Shown here piece by piece: positions 52,442-61,878 of a DNA stretch of 64,000 nucleotides; within the stretch, counting starts at the first letter, position 1; every line of letters begins with the position of its first letter. Where the stretch lies: NCBI GenBank assembly GCA_014642895.1, contig BMJD01000006.1:69578-133577 (forward strand), written 5' to 3'. This DNA comes from Lentibacillus populi (GTDB lineage: Bacteria; Bacillota; Bacilli; Bacillales; Amphibacillaceae). The notes under the pieces were generated by a model. The model worked only from the letters and a program-made list of their open reading frames with translations, had not been told where the DNA came from and made no database searches. Position numbers and translations under genes: made by a program.

Positions 52442-54190
52442 ATGGAACATACGGAAACATTAACACGATATATTGCCAATTTTGTTGATGAATTAGTTAA
52501 AAGTGGCCTAACAGAAGCTGTGATTTCACCCGGTTCACGATCAACACCACTAGCGATGACAATCCGGGCGCATCCAAAGCTAAAGCAGTGGGTTATTATT
52601 GATGAACGATCTGCCGCTTTTTTTGCATTAGGGATGGCCAAAAAAATTAAGCGGCCGGTTGCGCTCGTTTGTACTTCAGGAACGGCTGCAGCAAATTATT
52701 TTCCGGCGCTTGTCGAAGCGAACTACAGCAGGGTACCGTTAGTTGTGTTAACGGCTGACCGCCCGCATGAACTACGCGATGTAGGCGCCCCGCAGGCAAT
52801 TGAGCAAATTAAATTGTACGGTGATTATGTAAAATGGTTTAATGAGATGGCACTGCCAGAAGCAAATGATGTGATGCTCGACTATGTAAGAAGCAAAGCT
52901 GCGCGGGCCGTTCATATGGCGATGGAAGGCAACAGTGGACCGGTTCATTTGAATTTTCCATTACGGGAACCTCTTATCCCGGACTTCACCATAGTAAACT
53001 TATGGGGGGAGAAGAAAGCTCAACACTTTCATCCAACAATTGACGGTGTCAAACGATTACACCCGAGCCAGCTAAAAACTCTAATCAGCAAGCTTCAGCG
53101 CAATGAAAAAGGAGTCATCGTCTGCGGTCCGCAATATCGCGATGACCTTCCTGAAGCTTTAACTAATCTAGCAGCTGCACTGCAATTACCGGTGCTGGCA
53201 GATCCATTGTCAGGGATGCGGGCAGGAGAACATAATAAAGATCATGTGATCGAAGGGTATGACGCTTTTTTCCGTGATGTAACAATCCGTACACAGTTAA
53301 AACCGGATTACATTATCCGATTTGGTGCAATGCCTGTCTCAAAACCTTATTTATTTTATGTAAAAGAACATAAAAATGTGCCACAATTTATTGTTGAGGA
53401 ACACGCTGGTTATAGGGAACCGGCAGGAAATAAAACTGAGTTTGTATATGCAGATGCAAAGCTGCTCTGTGAGGATCTCACCCGGTCTGCTGCGGAGGTA
53501 AACGCTAAATCAACATGGCTTGAAATGTGGCAGCGAATAAATTCAATTGCAAAAAAACATTTACTTGCACAAAGTGAGGCTCAGTTGCTTACCGAGGGTG
53601 ATGCTGTTCGGTGTATGCTTGATTGTTTACCGGAGAAAAGCAGTCTGTATGTCGGAAATAGTATGGCAATCAGGGATGTGGATACGTTCTTTATGACAAC
53701 CTCGAAAGATATGACGGTTCTTGCCAATCGTGGGGCAAACGGGATCGACGGAATGGTATCAAGCGGTCTTGGTGCTGCCGCTGGCGGGTCACATATTACT
53801 TTATTGCTTGGTGATTTGTCTTTTTTCCATGATTTGAATGGATTGCTTGCGGCCAAACACTATAAGCTTAACCTAACAATTCTCTTAATCAACAACAATG
53901 GAGGCGGGATTTTTTCCTTTTTACCGCAAGCAAATGACAAGGAGGATCATTTTGAAGCATTATTCGGTACGCCAATTGATATCGAATTTCAACATGCGGT
54001 ACAGATGTATGGCGGTGATTACTATCAGGCAAACAGCCAACCCGAATTACAACATGCCTTTGAAACTAGCTACAAAAAAGGGGGCTTATCGGTAATTGAG
54101 GTGAAAACAGATCGCGAGCAAAACATGCAGTGGCATCGTGCAAAATGGCAAGCAATTGAACATGAGTTATTGAATGGTGAGGAAGACTAA
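52442..54190 (+). CDS. menD: SEPHCHC synthase
   Basis: 582 residues, a thiamine-diphosphate enzyme. The N-terminus has EAVISPGSRSTPLAMTIRAH, CTSGTAAANYFPALVEA and the C-terminal domain has RGANGIDGMVSSGLGAAAG, LGDLSFFHDLNGLL and NNNGGGIFSFLPQ, the cofactor-binding motif. It joins isochorismate and 2-oxoglutarate. GGAGGATAAAC precedes the ATG, overlapping the end of menF. Confidence 0.95.
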   Translation: MEHTETLTRYIANFVDELVKSGLTEAVISPGSRSTPLAMTIRAHPKLKQWVIIDERSAAFFALGMAKKIKRPVALVCTSGTAAANYFPALVEANYSRVPLVVLTADRPHELRDVGAPQAIEQIKLYGDYVKWFNEMALPEANDVMLDYVRSKAARAVHMAMEGNSGPVHLNFPLREPLIPDFTIVNLWGEKKAQHFHPTIDGVKRLHPSQLKTLISKLQRNEKGVIVCGPQYRDDLPEALTNLAAALQLPVLADPLSGMRAGEHNKDHVIEGYDAFFRDVTIRTQLKPDYIIRFGAMPVSKPYLFYVKEHKNVPQFIVEEHAGYREPAGNKTEFVYADAKLLCEDLTRSAAEVNAKSTWLEMWQRINSIAKKHLLAQSEAQLLTEGDAVRCMLDCLPEKSSLYVGNSMAIRDVDTFFMTTSKDMTVLANRGANGIDGMVSSGLGAAAGGSHITLLLGDLSFFHDLNGLLAAKHYKLNLTILLINNNGGGIFSFLPQANDKEDHFEALFGTPIDIEFQHAVQMYGGDYYQANSQPELQHAFETSYKKGGLSVIEVKTDREQNMQWHRAKWQAIEHELLNGEED

Positions 54191-54191
54191 C

Positions 54192-55019
54192 ATGTATGTA
54201 ACGATCAACGATGCTTCTTATTGGTATGAAGTTACCGGACAAGGGCCCCCTGTTGTACTACTGCATGGTTTTACCGGAAGTTCAGCAACGTGGAACACAG
54301 TTGTTGACACATGGTATAAGGAATTTCGGTTTATTAGGATTGATTTGCCTGGCCATGGTAAAACACGAACGCAGACACCAAGGACGATGCAGACATGCTG
54401 TGACGATTTAATGCAATTGTTAACCTATTTAGAGTTTGACAAGGTACATCTTCTTGGCTATTCGATGGGCGGGCGAACGGGGTTATCATTTGCCATGATG
54501 TACCCGGAAATGGTTGCCTCACTAATATTGGAAAGTGCATCTCCAGGGCTGGAAACAGAGAATGAACGGAGAGCAAGAATGGCTCACGATGAAAATCTTG
54601 CACAAAAAATAGAGCAAGAGGGGATAAGCGCTTTTGTGAATTTCTGGGAAGATATTCCGCTTTTTCAAACGCAAAGAAAACTGCCTCCTAAAAAAAGGCG
54701 GGAAATTCGGGATGAACGGCTTTCGCAATCTGCACCAGGTTTAGTACAGTCTTTAAGGTATATGGGGACGGGAAAACAGCCATCATGGTGGGAGCAGGTT
54801 CGGGAATTATCTGTGCCCGTATTACTGGTTGCTGGTGCATTGGATGAAAAATTTGTGAAGCTTAATCAAAGGCTGAAAAATCGCTTGCAATCAGGTGATT
54901 TAATCATTGTTGAAGATGTCGGTCATGCAATTCACGTGGAACAGCCAACTTTTTTTGGTAAAATAGTAACGGAGTTCATTTTAAAAGTGTGTTCAAAAGG
55001 AGGATCAGGGGTAGGCTGA
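54192..55019 (+). CDS. menH: SHCHC synthase, alpha/beta hydrolase MenH, with a repeat-derived C-terminus
   Basis: 275 residues from the ATG at 54192 (GGTGAGGAAG upstream, one base after the menD stop). VVLLHGFTGSSATWN is the oxyanion-hole motif, LLGYSMGGRTGLSFAM holds the nucleophile serine, and the late VEDVGHAIHVEQP the histidine. It eliminates pyruvate from SEPHCHC. The last codons (about KVCSKGGSGVG) and the stop lie inside MITE-like copy A3, so the native C-terminus has been replaced or extended by the element; the catalytic core is intact. Confidence 0.92.
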   Translation: MYVTINDASYWYEVTGQGPPVVLLHGFTGSSATWNTVVDTWYKEFRFIRIDLPGHGKTRTQTPRTMQTCCDDLMQLLTYLEFDKVHLLGYSMGGRTGLSFAMMYPEMVASLILESASPGLETENERRARMAHDENLAQKIEQEGISAFVNFWEDIPLFQTQRKLPPKKRREIRDERLSQSAPGLVQSLRYMGTGKQPSWWEQVRELSVPVLLVAGALDEKFVKLNQRLKNRLQSGDLIIVEDVGHAIHVEQPTFFGKIVTEFILKVCSKGGSGVG

Positions 55020-55251
55020 CACCGCAATCCTGTTGCATCGCTGAAACTTGTACATCCCGGGCACCCGGTTCGAGACAGCGTGGAGCGTACCGAGGAAAGT
55101 TTCCATTACACCTTGGGAAGTATTAATAGTTACCAAGAAGTCGGCTTTCGGAGGACGAGCTGACTTCCGCAGTTGGCTATTGAGATGGGTGGTTTTAGTG
55201 GAAAATTCTTATTGCGTGTTATTTTTACTCGACCTCTTGAACACCATCTTT
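54984..55251. mobile_element. MITE-like element, copy A3, inside the men operon
   Basis: About 268 bases with inverted ends: AAAGTGTGTTCAAAAGG on the left, and the right end which reads on the other strand AAAGATGGTGTTCAAGAGG. It begins inside the menH coding sequence and fills the gap before menB. There is no transposase. It is longer and more diverged than copies A1 and A2. Confidence 0.65.
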
Positions 55252-55289
55252 GCTAAGTACATAGCAACTATTCAGAAGGAGGAAAAACA

Positions 55290-56108
55290 ATGACTGTACA
55301 ATGGGAACAAGCAAAAGAGTATAAGGAAATAATTTATGAAAAGTACAATGGAATCGCGAAAGTTACGATGAATCGCCCACGCGTTCATAATGCATTCACA
55401 CCATTAACCGTAAACGAAATGATCGATGCGTTTGCTGATGCCCGCGATGATTCGGCTATAGGCGTTATTATTTTAGCTGGTGCGGGAGATAAAGCGTTTT
55501 GTTCTGGTGGTGACCAGACAGTACGGGGACATGGCGGCTATGTTGGAGATGATCAGGTTCCGCGTTTAAATGTCCTTGATTTACAGCGATTAATGCGGAC
55601 CATTCCGAAACCGGTTATTGCAATGGTCTCCGGTTACGCAATCGGCGGTGGCCATGTGCTGCATATTTGCTGTGACCTGACAATCGCCGCAGACAATGCT
55701 ATTTTTGGCCAAACCGGGCCAAAAGTTGGCAGTTTTGATGCTGGGTATGGTGCCGGATTACTTGCAGAAATGGTTGGTCAAAAACGTGCACGGGAAATTT
55801 GGTACCTTTGCCGACAATATAATGCAGAAGAAGCATATGAAATGGGCATGGTAAACAAAGTAGTTCCGCTTGACCAATTGGAAGAAGAAACACTGCAGTG
55901 GTGCAAGGAAATTCTGGAGAAATCACCGACAGCACTACGCTTTCTTAAAGCTTCCTTTAATGCCGCAACAGATGGCCTTGCTGGACTACAGCAAATGGGC
56001 GGCGATGCAACCCTTCTTTACTATACGACCGACGAAGCAAAAGAAGGCCGCGATGCATTTAAAGAAAAAAGGAAGCCTGATTGGGATCAGTTCCCGCGCT
56101 TTCCTTGA
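55290..56108 (+). CDS. menB: 1,4-dihydroxy-2-naphthoyl-CoA synthase
   Basis: 272 residues, crotonase family. [20 protein letters not shown] and [20 protein letters not shown] form the oxyanion hole and active site; [17 protein letters not shown] and [18 protein letters not shown] are MenB-specific. AGAAGGAGG precedes the ATG. It closes the naphthoate ring from succinylbenzoyl-CoA. Repeats lie on both sides of the gene. Confidence 0.96.
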   Translation: MTVQWEQAKEYKEIIYEKYNGIAKVTMNRPRVHNAFTPLTVNEMIDAFADARDDSAIGVIILAGAGDKAFCSGGDQTVRGHGGYVGDDQVPRLNVLDLQRLMRTIPKPVIAMVSGYAIGGGHVLHICCDLTIAADNAIFGQTGPKVGSFDAGYGAGLLAEMVGQKRAREIWYLCRQYNAEEAYEMGMVNKVVPLDQLEEETLQWCKEILEKSPTALRFLKASFNAATDGLAGLQQMGGDATLLYYTTDEAKEGRDAFKEKRKPDWDQFPRFP

Positions 56109-56130
56109 GTTATAGAAAAGTATAAAAATT

Positions 56131-56372
56131 TTAGGCTGCGTTAATGTCACTTTCTGCGACAGCCGCGTCCGGCTCCAGCGCCCAACGACTAGTGGACTTC
56201 CCTCACCTCCGTACGATAAGTCAACATCGGTTGGTGTAAAGGAAGGCCGACTAAAGGCGGACTTTGCGTCCAACGTCGGCATACCCCTTTTGCAGGGGCA
56301 TGTTTCCTTTATCTCCTACGGCTCAGTCCGCCCATACGTCGCTAAACCGGGCGCTTCCGCCTTTGTTCATCA
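56131..56372. repeat. Dispersed family B element, copy B2 (long form)
   Basis: About 240 bases between menB and menE. The left end has GCGTTAATGTCACTTTCTGC and CTCCAGCGCC; 56216-56332 is identical to 32584-32700; the right end has GCTAAACCGGGCGCTTCCGCC. It holds no gene. Confidence 0.88.
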
Positions 56373-56411
56373 GCGGGGTCAATATTTGTCGCTACAATCC
56401 AAAGCAGTCAA

Positions 56412-56440
56412 AACCTTTGCTATATAGCAAAGGTTTTTCT
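56412..56440 (+). terminator. Terminator between menB and menE
   Basis: AACCTTTGCTAT pairs perfectly with ATAGCAAAGGTT and TTTCT follows. It should separate menE from the menFDHB transcript. Confidence 0.8.
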
Positions 56441-56466
56441 AACTAATTTCAAGGGTGGTTACATTC

Positions 56467-57930
56467 ATGTCAGAAGTTATTCCGCATTGGTTAACCAAGC
56501 AGGCTGGTCTGGCACCAGAACAAACAGCAATTGAATATGTAAATGGCAATACGATGTCTTTTTTAGAATTAAAGGAAACGAGCCAGCGGTTTGCTAGACA
56601 ATTGGCACACATCGGTGTACAAAAAGGATCGCATGTTGGGATTTTATCGAACAATAATGCTGCCATGGTGATTGCGCTCCATGCATTAAGCTATCTTGGT
56701 GCTGTTTCGGTGATGCTTAATACGCGCTTAACAGGGGAAGAATTAAATTACCAATTAAACGATGCAGAAGTATCACTAGTATTAACGAGTGATAAATTGA
56801 TCAACGATATAGAGCAAATGAATCTTTCCGTATCAGTTAAAACTTTTACGGAAATTACGGGATTACCGGAATCTGACGTCAAGCTGATGACAGAGCTTTA
56901 CTTAGACGATCCCTTTACAATTATTTATACTTCAGGGACAACCGGTTTTCCGAAAGGTGTTATTCATACATATGGAAATCATTGGTGGAGTGCAATTGGT
57001 TCAGCATTAAATCTTGGTTTAAGTGCGGGTGACAAATGGCTTGCCACATTGCCAATTTTTCATGTCAGCGGTCTCTCCATCTTTATGAAAAGTGTTATCT
57101 ATGGAATGCCCGTCTATTTACTGGAAAAGTTTGATGAAATGGTTGTCCATGATGCGATCATGAGTCGAGGCGTGACAATTGTATCAGTTGTAACAGTAAT
57201 GCTGCAGCGATTAGTAAAGTTGATAGGCGGCGAAAGGTACCCAGATGCTTTTCGTTGTATGCTGCTCGGAGGCGGACCAGCGCCAAAACCTTTATTGGAA
57301 AAGGCAAAAGCACGCAATATCCCTGTTTTTCAATCGTATGGCATGACAGAGACATCCTCCCAAATTGTTACACTAAGTCCAAAAGATGCGCTAAATAAAA
57401 TTGGCTCAGCAGGAAAAGCCTTATTCCCAGCGCAATTACAGGTTGCTCACCCTACAGACGATCCTGTCGGGGAAATCTTTGTCAAAGGTCCAATGGTCAC
57501 AAAGGGGTATTTTAAGAAAGCCGAAGTAACGAAAAAAACAATTCAGGATGGTTGGCTGGCAACCGGGGATCTGGGCTACCTGGATGAGGGTGGCTTTTTA
57601 TACGTTGTCGACAGACGAAAGGATTTAATTATTTCTGGAGGGGAAAATGTTTACCCAACTGAGGTGGAAAGCGTTCTATCCGGAATGGAGCAAATTGATG
57701 AGGTAGGTGTCGTCGGAAAGGTCGATGAAGAATGGGGACAAGTCCCAGTAGCCTTTGTAGTTGCAGATGGACAGGTTACAGGGCAGGAAATTATCCAATA
57801 TGCGCAGAATTATTTAGCAACATATAAACTGCCAAAACATATTTATTTTGTCGATTCGCTGCCACGAAATGCCTCCAATAAACTAGTACGAACGGAACTG
57901 GTGAAATGGCTTGAACGTATGAAAAAATAG
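56467..57930 (+). CDS. menE: o-Succinylbenzoate-CoA ligase
   Basis: 487 residues from the ATG at 56467 (AAGGGTGG upstream; a GTG at 56455 is possible). An ANL-superfamily adenylating enzyme: IIYTSGTTGFPKGVIHT is the P-loop, QSYGMTETSS follows, then WLATGDLGYLDEGGFLYVVDRRKD and the C-terminal lysine in NASNKLVRTEL. It makes succinylbenzoyl-CoA for MenB. A terminator and a repeat separate it from menB. menC, which makes its substrate and often follows menE, is missing here. Confidence 0.92.
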   Translation: MSEVIPHWLTKQAGLAPEQTAIEYVNGNTMSFLELKETSQRFARQLAHIGVQKGSHVGILSNNNAAMVIALHALSYLGAVSVMLNTRLTGEELNYQLNDAEVSLVLTSDKLINDIEQMNLSVSVKTFTEITGLPESDVKLMTELYLDDPFTIIYTSGTTGFPKGVIHTYGNHWWSAIGSALNLGLSAGDKWLATLPIFHVSGLSIFMKSVIYGMPVYLLEKFDEMVVHDAIMSRGVTIVSVVTVMLQRLVKLIGGERYPDAFRCMLLGGGPAPKPLLEKAKARNIPVFQSYGMTETSSQIVTLSPKDALNKIGSAGKALFPAQLQVAHPTDDPVGEIFVKGPMVTKGYFKKAEVTKKTIQDGWLATGDLGYLDEGGFLYVVDRRKDLIISGGENVYPTEVESVLSGMEQIDEVGVVGKVDEEWGQVPVAFVVADGQVTGQEIIQYAQNYLATYKLPKHIYFVDSLPRNASNKLVRTELVKWLERMKK

Positions 57931-58069
57931 TATTTTGCCGGAAGTGGAAATGATTTGCATGGAATGGGGGATACACCCCTAAAAAGCAGAAGATACTGTG
58001 TTCGAAAAGGAAGATAAAAAAGCATTTGCTGCAATAAGATTCACGTAAATGTAAAAACTAATTGATAAA

Positions 58070-58088
58070 GATTCTCAAAATCATTGAC
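58070..58088. promoter_or_regulatory. Fur-like box upstream of the siderophore ATPase gene
   Basis: GATTCTCAAAATCATTGAC matches the 19-base Fur consensus GATAATGATAATCATTATC at 13 positions and continues a GATAAA repeat just upstream. It lies about 100 bases before the gene. Confidence 0.5.
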
Positions 58089-58186
58089 TAATGACCCAAA
58101 AGCAAATAAACTAGAGATACGATACTTAAAAAACCATACATATTTTGTGTAGGTTTTCCACGCAGGATGTAGGGGGAGAGATTCCA

Positions 58187-59011
58187 ATGCAAACGTTAAC
58201 AGCAAATGATTTAACACTTGGTTACGGTGAAGACATTATTATTGATGATTTAAATATAACAATTCCAAAAGGTGAGATTACCGTATTTATTGGTGGGAAT
58301 GGCTGCGGTAAATCAACGTTGCTCAGGTCGTTGGCACGTTTACTTAAGCCTAAAGGTGGAGATGTTATTCTGGATGGTGCGGATATTGCGAAAATGGCTA
58401 CAAAGGAAGTCGCGAAGAAACTGGCTATCTTGCCGCAAAGTCCTGTAACCCCAGAAGGACTGACCGTAATGGATCTTGTTAAGCAGGGGAGACATCCATA
58501 TCGGGGTTTTCTAAAATCCTGGTCAAAGGATGATGAAAATGCTGTTAATCATGCGCTAGAAGCTACAAATATGCTAGAATTAAAAGATCGTACCGTTGAT
58601 TCATTGTCTGGCGGACAACGTCAGCGGGCATGGATCGCTATGACACTGGCACAGCAAACGGACACGATTTTGCTGGATGAGCCAACAACCTATTTGGATA
58701 TGACGCATCAAATCGATGTACTTGATTTATTATTTGAATTAAATGAAAAGGACGGACGCACCGTTGTAATGGTCTTGCATGATCTGAATCTTGCTTGCCG
58801 GTATGCCCATCATATTGTTGCGATCAAAGACAAACAGGTTTTCGCTCAAGGAAAACCGGAGGAAATCGTAACATGTAATTTAGTACATGAAGTTTTTCAA
58901 ATGAAATGTGATGTTACTTTTGATCCGATGTTTGGGACACCGATGTGTATACCACATGGCAAAGGTCGCTGTATTTTCGCAAATCGGACACCACAAACAG
59001 CATTTCAATAA
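58187..59011 (+). CDS. yusV: Iron-siderophore ABC transporter ATPase (FecE/YusV type)
   Basis: 274 residues from the ATG at 58187 (GGGGGAGAG upstream). Walker A is IGGNGCGKSTLLRSL, the signature SLSGGQRQRAWIAMTLAQ, Walker B TILLDEPTTYLDMTHQ, and the switch histidine MVLHDLN. The Q-loop region ILPQSPVTPEGLTVMDLVKQGR and the cysteine-bearing C-terminus are typical of FepC/FecE-type ATPases. No permease or binding protein is adjacent, as for the shared B. subtilis YusV. Confidence 0.88.
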   Translation: MQTLTANDLTLGYGEDIIIDDLNITIPKGEITVFIGGNGCGKSTLLRSLARLLKPKGGDVILDGADIAKMATKEVAKKLAILPQSPVTPEGLTVMDLVKQGRHPYRGFLKSWSKDDENAVNHALEATNMLELKDRTVDSLSGGQRQRAWIAMTLAQQTDTILLDEPTTYLDMTHQIDVLDLLFELNEKDGRTVVMVLHDLNLACRYAHHIVAIKDKQVFAQGKPEEIVTCNLVHEVFQMKCDVTFDPMFGTPMCIPHGKGRCIFANRTPQTAFQ

Positions 59012-59030
59012 ATCTGTGCTGTTAAATAAT

Positions 59031-59065
59031 GAACCCATCAATGTTTATCCGTTGATGGGTTCATT
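59031..59065 (+). terminator. Terminator after the siderophore ATPase gene
   Basis: GAACCCATCAA pairs perfectly with TTGATGGGTTC around a 10-base loop; ATTTG follows. Confidence 0.75.
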
Positions 59066-59174
59066 TGTGATCATTTTAACCGCAGTCTGACCTCTGGCAT
59101 CTGATTTCCGACTTCCGATTACATACATGAAACCTGTTATTTTAGCCACATTAATAACAGGAGGTGTTTGCTGT

Positions 59175-59495
59175 ATGGAAAAGAAAAAGTTTTATATAAA
59201 TATGGGTAGTCAGGAAATTTCTCAGGTGAAATATGGGAATAATGAAGAGCTTGTTATTTATGCAACAGAGAACGAAGCAAGTATGCTGCGTCACAAAATG
59301 GCTCGAATGAATGACGCCGATTTTCGGGCATTTTTTCGGGCACATGTTCCGATAATGCAATACCACAACGATGAATCGAATGACGATTACGATAGCAATA
59401 TGACCGAAGCGTTTCAAATGATTTATAATCTTGGTGACGAGGAGACAAAACGGCATATTGAAAATATGGGGATATTTTCGGATAGACATTTATAG
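59175..59495 (+). CDS. Conserved small protein of unknown function
   Basis: 106 residues from the ATG at 59175 with AGGAGGTG upstream; an ATG at 59127 lies before that site. It begins MEKKKFYINMGSQEISQVKY and ends with MIYNLGDEETKRHIENMGIF. It is acidic and soluble with no signal. It resembles small Bacilli proteins sometimes labelled hydrolase without evidence. Its TAG stop overlaps the left end of MITE-like copy A2. Confidence 0.7.
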   Translation: MEKKKFYINMGSQEISQVKYGNNEELVIYATENEASMLRHKMARMNDADFRAFFRAHVPIMQYHNDESNDDYDSNMTEAFQMIYNLGDEETKRHIENMGIFSDRHL

Positions 59496-59721
59496 AGTGT
59501 GTGCAAAAAGGAGGATGAAAAGGACCGAGAAGTTCGAGGCGGCGTAGTTTCGAGCAGCGGAATGTATGAATTAGATACATGAGCAGCGGAGAAACAAGCC
59601 AACGAGCTTCCACAGGAGGTGGTGACTTCGACGTTCGACACAGGACGTGTCGGTACTTAGTCGAAGATCCCCTATCCTGAAGTGTCATTTTTACCGGACT
59701 TTTTGAACATCCTCTTATAGA
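59491..59721. mobile_element. MITE-like element, copy A2
   Basis: About 230 bases. The left end is TATAGAGTGTGTGCAAAAAG, and the right end reads on the other strand TATAAGAGGATGTTCAAAAAG. TTATAGA is present at both edges (59491-59497, 59715-59721). The interior shares GTTCGAGGCGGCG and GAGCAGCGGAGAAACAAGC with copy A1 (inverted). No coding sequence. Confidence 0.72.
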
Positions 59722-59732
59722 TAGAAATTGTG

Positions 59733-59770
59733 AGGAAATTTGATCGGAGAAGATTCAAATTTCCTGTTTT
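59733..59770 (+). terminator. Terminator downstream of copy A2
   Basis: AGGAAATTTG pairs perfectly with CAAATTTCCT around 13 bases and GTTTT follows. The remaining gap to 59915 holds no other gene. Confidence 0.7.
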
Positions 59771-59914
59771 AATGGAATACGCAAAGGGTGACGGCCTTAT
59801 TTAGCTGAATATAACAGATAAGGTAATCTTGGTCGATTAGAGGTTTAATCCTCTCCGTAAATAGGAATATCCTAACTAACAAGGTACTTACTTACAACCG
59901 GGGAGGATTTTATT

Positions 59915-60460
59915 ATGCGGAATCATCATGTTACGAAATGGATTATTACTGTAATCGTACTACCTTTACTATTTTTCATGCCGAAAACCGGGTTAACAAT
60001 GGCAGTTGCAAGCAATGAGCAGTACACTTATGCTGAAGCAGCAAGCAGTACAGTGAATAAGGATCAGTCTAAGCAGCAGCCAATTACCAAAGAAGAAATA
60101 ATAGCGAAAACGAATAAATTTATGGATCTGCTCGTGCAGGATACTGGTAACAACTATAAAGTAACGAACTTTAAAACAAAAGAAGCATTAATCAAGGCCT
60201 TTGACCAGGTTGCATCCAAAGAAACAGCAGAAAAATTCATTGACATGTACTATGATGAAGAGGATGATGGGTTGTACATCATTCCTACAGAAACACCAGC
60301 TTGGCTGGATGAAAATAATGACTTTAATGTGATACAATTGCAAAAGAACCAAGTAAAAGTGGTACAGCATAGCAGGTCAGCGTTACATGGCGTGTATTCG
60401 ATTGAAATTGACTTTACCTATGACGATGGCTGGAGGATTACAAATGTTGACTATTCCTGA
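59915..60460 (+). CDS. Secreted or membrane-anchored DUF3993-like protein
   Basis: 181 residues with a signal or anchor segment at residues 8-32 (WIITVIVLPLLFFMPKTGLT). The rest is a soluble domain beginning PITKEEIIAKTNKFMDLLVQ and ending FTYDDGWRITNVDYS, suggestive of the DUF3993 family. GGGGAGGA precedes the ATG. It lies 30 bases upstream of ytkD. The function is unknown. Confidence 0.65.
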   Translation: MRNHHVTKWIITVIVLPLLFFMPKTGLTMAVASNEQYTYAEAASSTVNKDQSKQQPITKEEIIAKTNKFMDLLVQDTGNNYKVTNFKTKEALIKAFDQVASKETAEKFIDMYYDEEDDGLYIIPTETPAWLDENNDFNVIQLQKNQVKVVQHSRSALHGVYSIEIDFTYDDGWRITNVDYS

Positions 60461-60490
60461 TAACTTTTAGGAAGTGAAGGCAGTTGAACG

Positions 60491-60985
60491 ATGAATATTT
60501 TTAAGGATTACTACAATAATGAGGTTAAGCTTTCCTTTGCTGATCAGCCTTTTTCGAAAACCCCCAAGCATGTGTGGGTTATTTGTAAATTTAAGGATAA
60601 CTGGTTATTGACCAAACACAAGGATCGTGGATTTGAATTTCCAGGTGGCAAGGTGGAGAAAGGTGAAACAGCGAAGCAAGCGGCAATTCGTGAAGTTATG
60701 GAAGAAACTGGTGGAAAGGTAAAGGAAATAGCGTATATCGGACAATATTTTGTCGCTGGAAAAGGCGGTAATATTATTAAAAACGTGTATTTTGCCACGG
60801 TTAGTGATTTAACACAGCAGCATACGTACTTCGAAACCGATGGACCGTTACTGCTGGATAGTATTCCGAATGATGTAAAACATAATGATTTGTACAGTTT
60901 TATTATGAAGGATGGCGTGTTACCTCAATGTATGGGGTATATAGAGAAAAACGCAGACAAATTTTTCCACAAAAATAACACCTGA
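60491..60985 (+). CDS. ytkD: Nudix hydrolase YtkD
   Basis: 164 residues. The Nudix box GGKVEKGETAKQAAIREVME and EETGG (about residues 52-75) is complete. In B. subtilis YtkD is a nucleoside triphosphatase that removes 8-oxo-dGTP and can act on RNA 5' ends. The neighbouring ytlACD-type genes match B. subtilis order, which supports the name. Confidence 0.88.
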   Translation: MNIFKDYYNNEVKLSFADQPFSKTPKHVWVICKFKDNWLLTKHKDRGFEFPGGKVEKGETAKQAAIREVMEETGGKVKEIAYIGQYFVAGKGGNIIKNVYFATVSDLTQQHTYFETDGPLLLDSIPNDVKHNDLYSFIMKDGVLPQCMGYIEKNADKFFHKNNT

Positions 60986-61011
60986 AAGGAAATTTTCCAG
61001 GTGTTATTTGA
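60973..61011. terminator. Terminator after ytkD
   Basis: AATAACACCTG pairs with CAGGTGTTATT; TTG follows and an A run precedes. It overlaps the ytkD stop and lies between convergent genes. Confidence 0.75.
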
Positions 61012-61071
61012 AGTAGAAAAATGTTGATCCTTTGTATGTCGATTTGAGCCAATGGTCTTTCGGCTTTTGAG

Positions 61072-61878
61072 TTACCCAGTATGCTTGATCAGCCAGCTTT
61101 CGATTTTTTCGACTCCTTTGTACATGATACCGGCGACAATTGCAATGATAATCAGGCTTGACATGACCAATGTGAAATCAAATACTTGGAACCCGTACAC
61201 GATTAAATAGCCTAATCCTTCTTTGGAAACGAGAAATTCGCCGACGATTACTCCTACCCAAGATAGTCCAACATTCACCTTTAATGTCGAAATCATGGTC
61301 GGCATTGTGGCAGGGAATATGGCCTCTTTAAAACATTGCCAGCGGCTCGCTCCAAAGCTTTTTAATACTTTCTCGTAGTTTGGGTCGACCTCTCTGAACC
61401 CTGAATAAACAACTAGTGTCGTGATCACAACGGAAATGATGGCCCCCATTGCAATAATAGACGTATATCCGGGGCCAAGTGCAACGATAATAATTGGACC
61501 GAGGGCAACCTTTGGCATGGCGTTCATGATAACGAGATATGGATCCATTATTTTAGATAATCTTAGTGATGCCCAAAGAATGGTTGCGATGAGGATACCG
61601 GCAAGCGTTCCGATAATGAAGCCGAGCACGGTTTCCAATATGGTTGCCTGTATATGCGGTAATATTGATCCATCTGAAAATTTTTCAATTAATTGTTGAA
61701 TAACCTTGGAGGGTGAACTAAATAGCAATGGATCAATCCAATTTAATCTGCTGGTGATTTCCCAGATCGCAAAAAAACCGACTAAAATAATAAGCTGCCA
61801 GGTGAGTACTATTTTCTTTTCACGCTGCAAATTACGTTTATATGCCTCAAAAAGATGATGGTCAGATTTCGGTTTCAT
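61072..61878 (-). CDS. ytlD: ABC permease, SsuC/TauC type (YtlD)
   Basis: 268 residues from the ATG at 61878 (AGGA 6 bases upstream), overlapping the ATPase gene by 17 bases. About six membrane helices; the ATPase-contact loop reads [21 protein letters not shown]. The family imports sulfonates, nitrate-like anions or thiamine precursors. The substrate is unknown. Confidence 0.85.
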   Translation of the reverse strand: MKPKSDHHLFEAYKRNLQREKKIVLTWQLIILVGFFAIWEITSRLNWIDPLLFSSPSKVIQQLIEKFSDGSILPHIQATILETVLGFIIGTLAGILIATILWASLRLSKIMDPYLVIMNAMPKVALGPIIIVALGPGYTSIIAMGAIISVVITTLVVYSGFREVDPNYEKVLKSFGASRWQCFKEAIFPATMPTMISTLKVNVGLSWVGVIVGEFLVSKEGLGYLIVYGFQVFDFTLVMSSLIIIAIVAGIMYKGVEKIESWLIKHTG

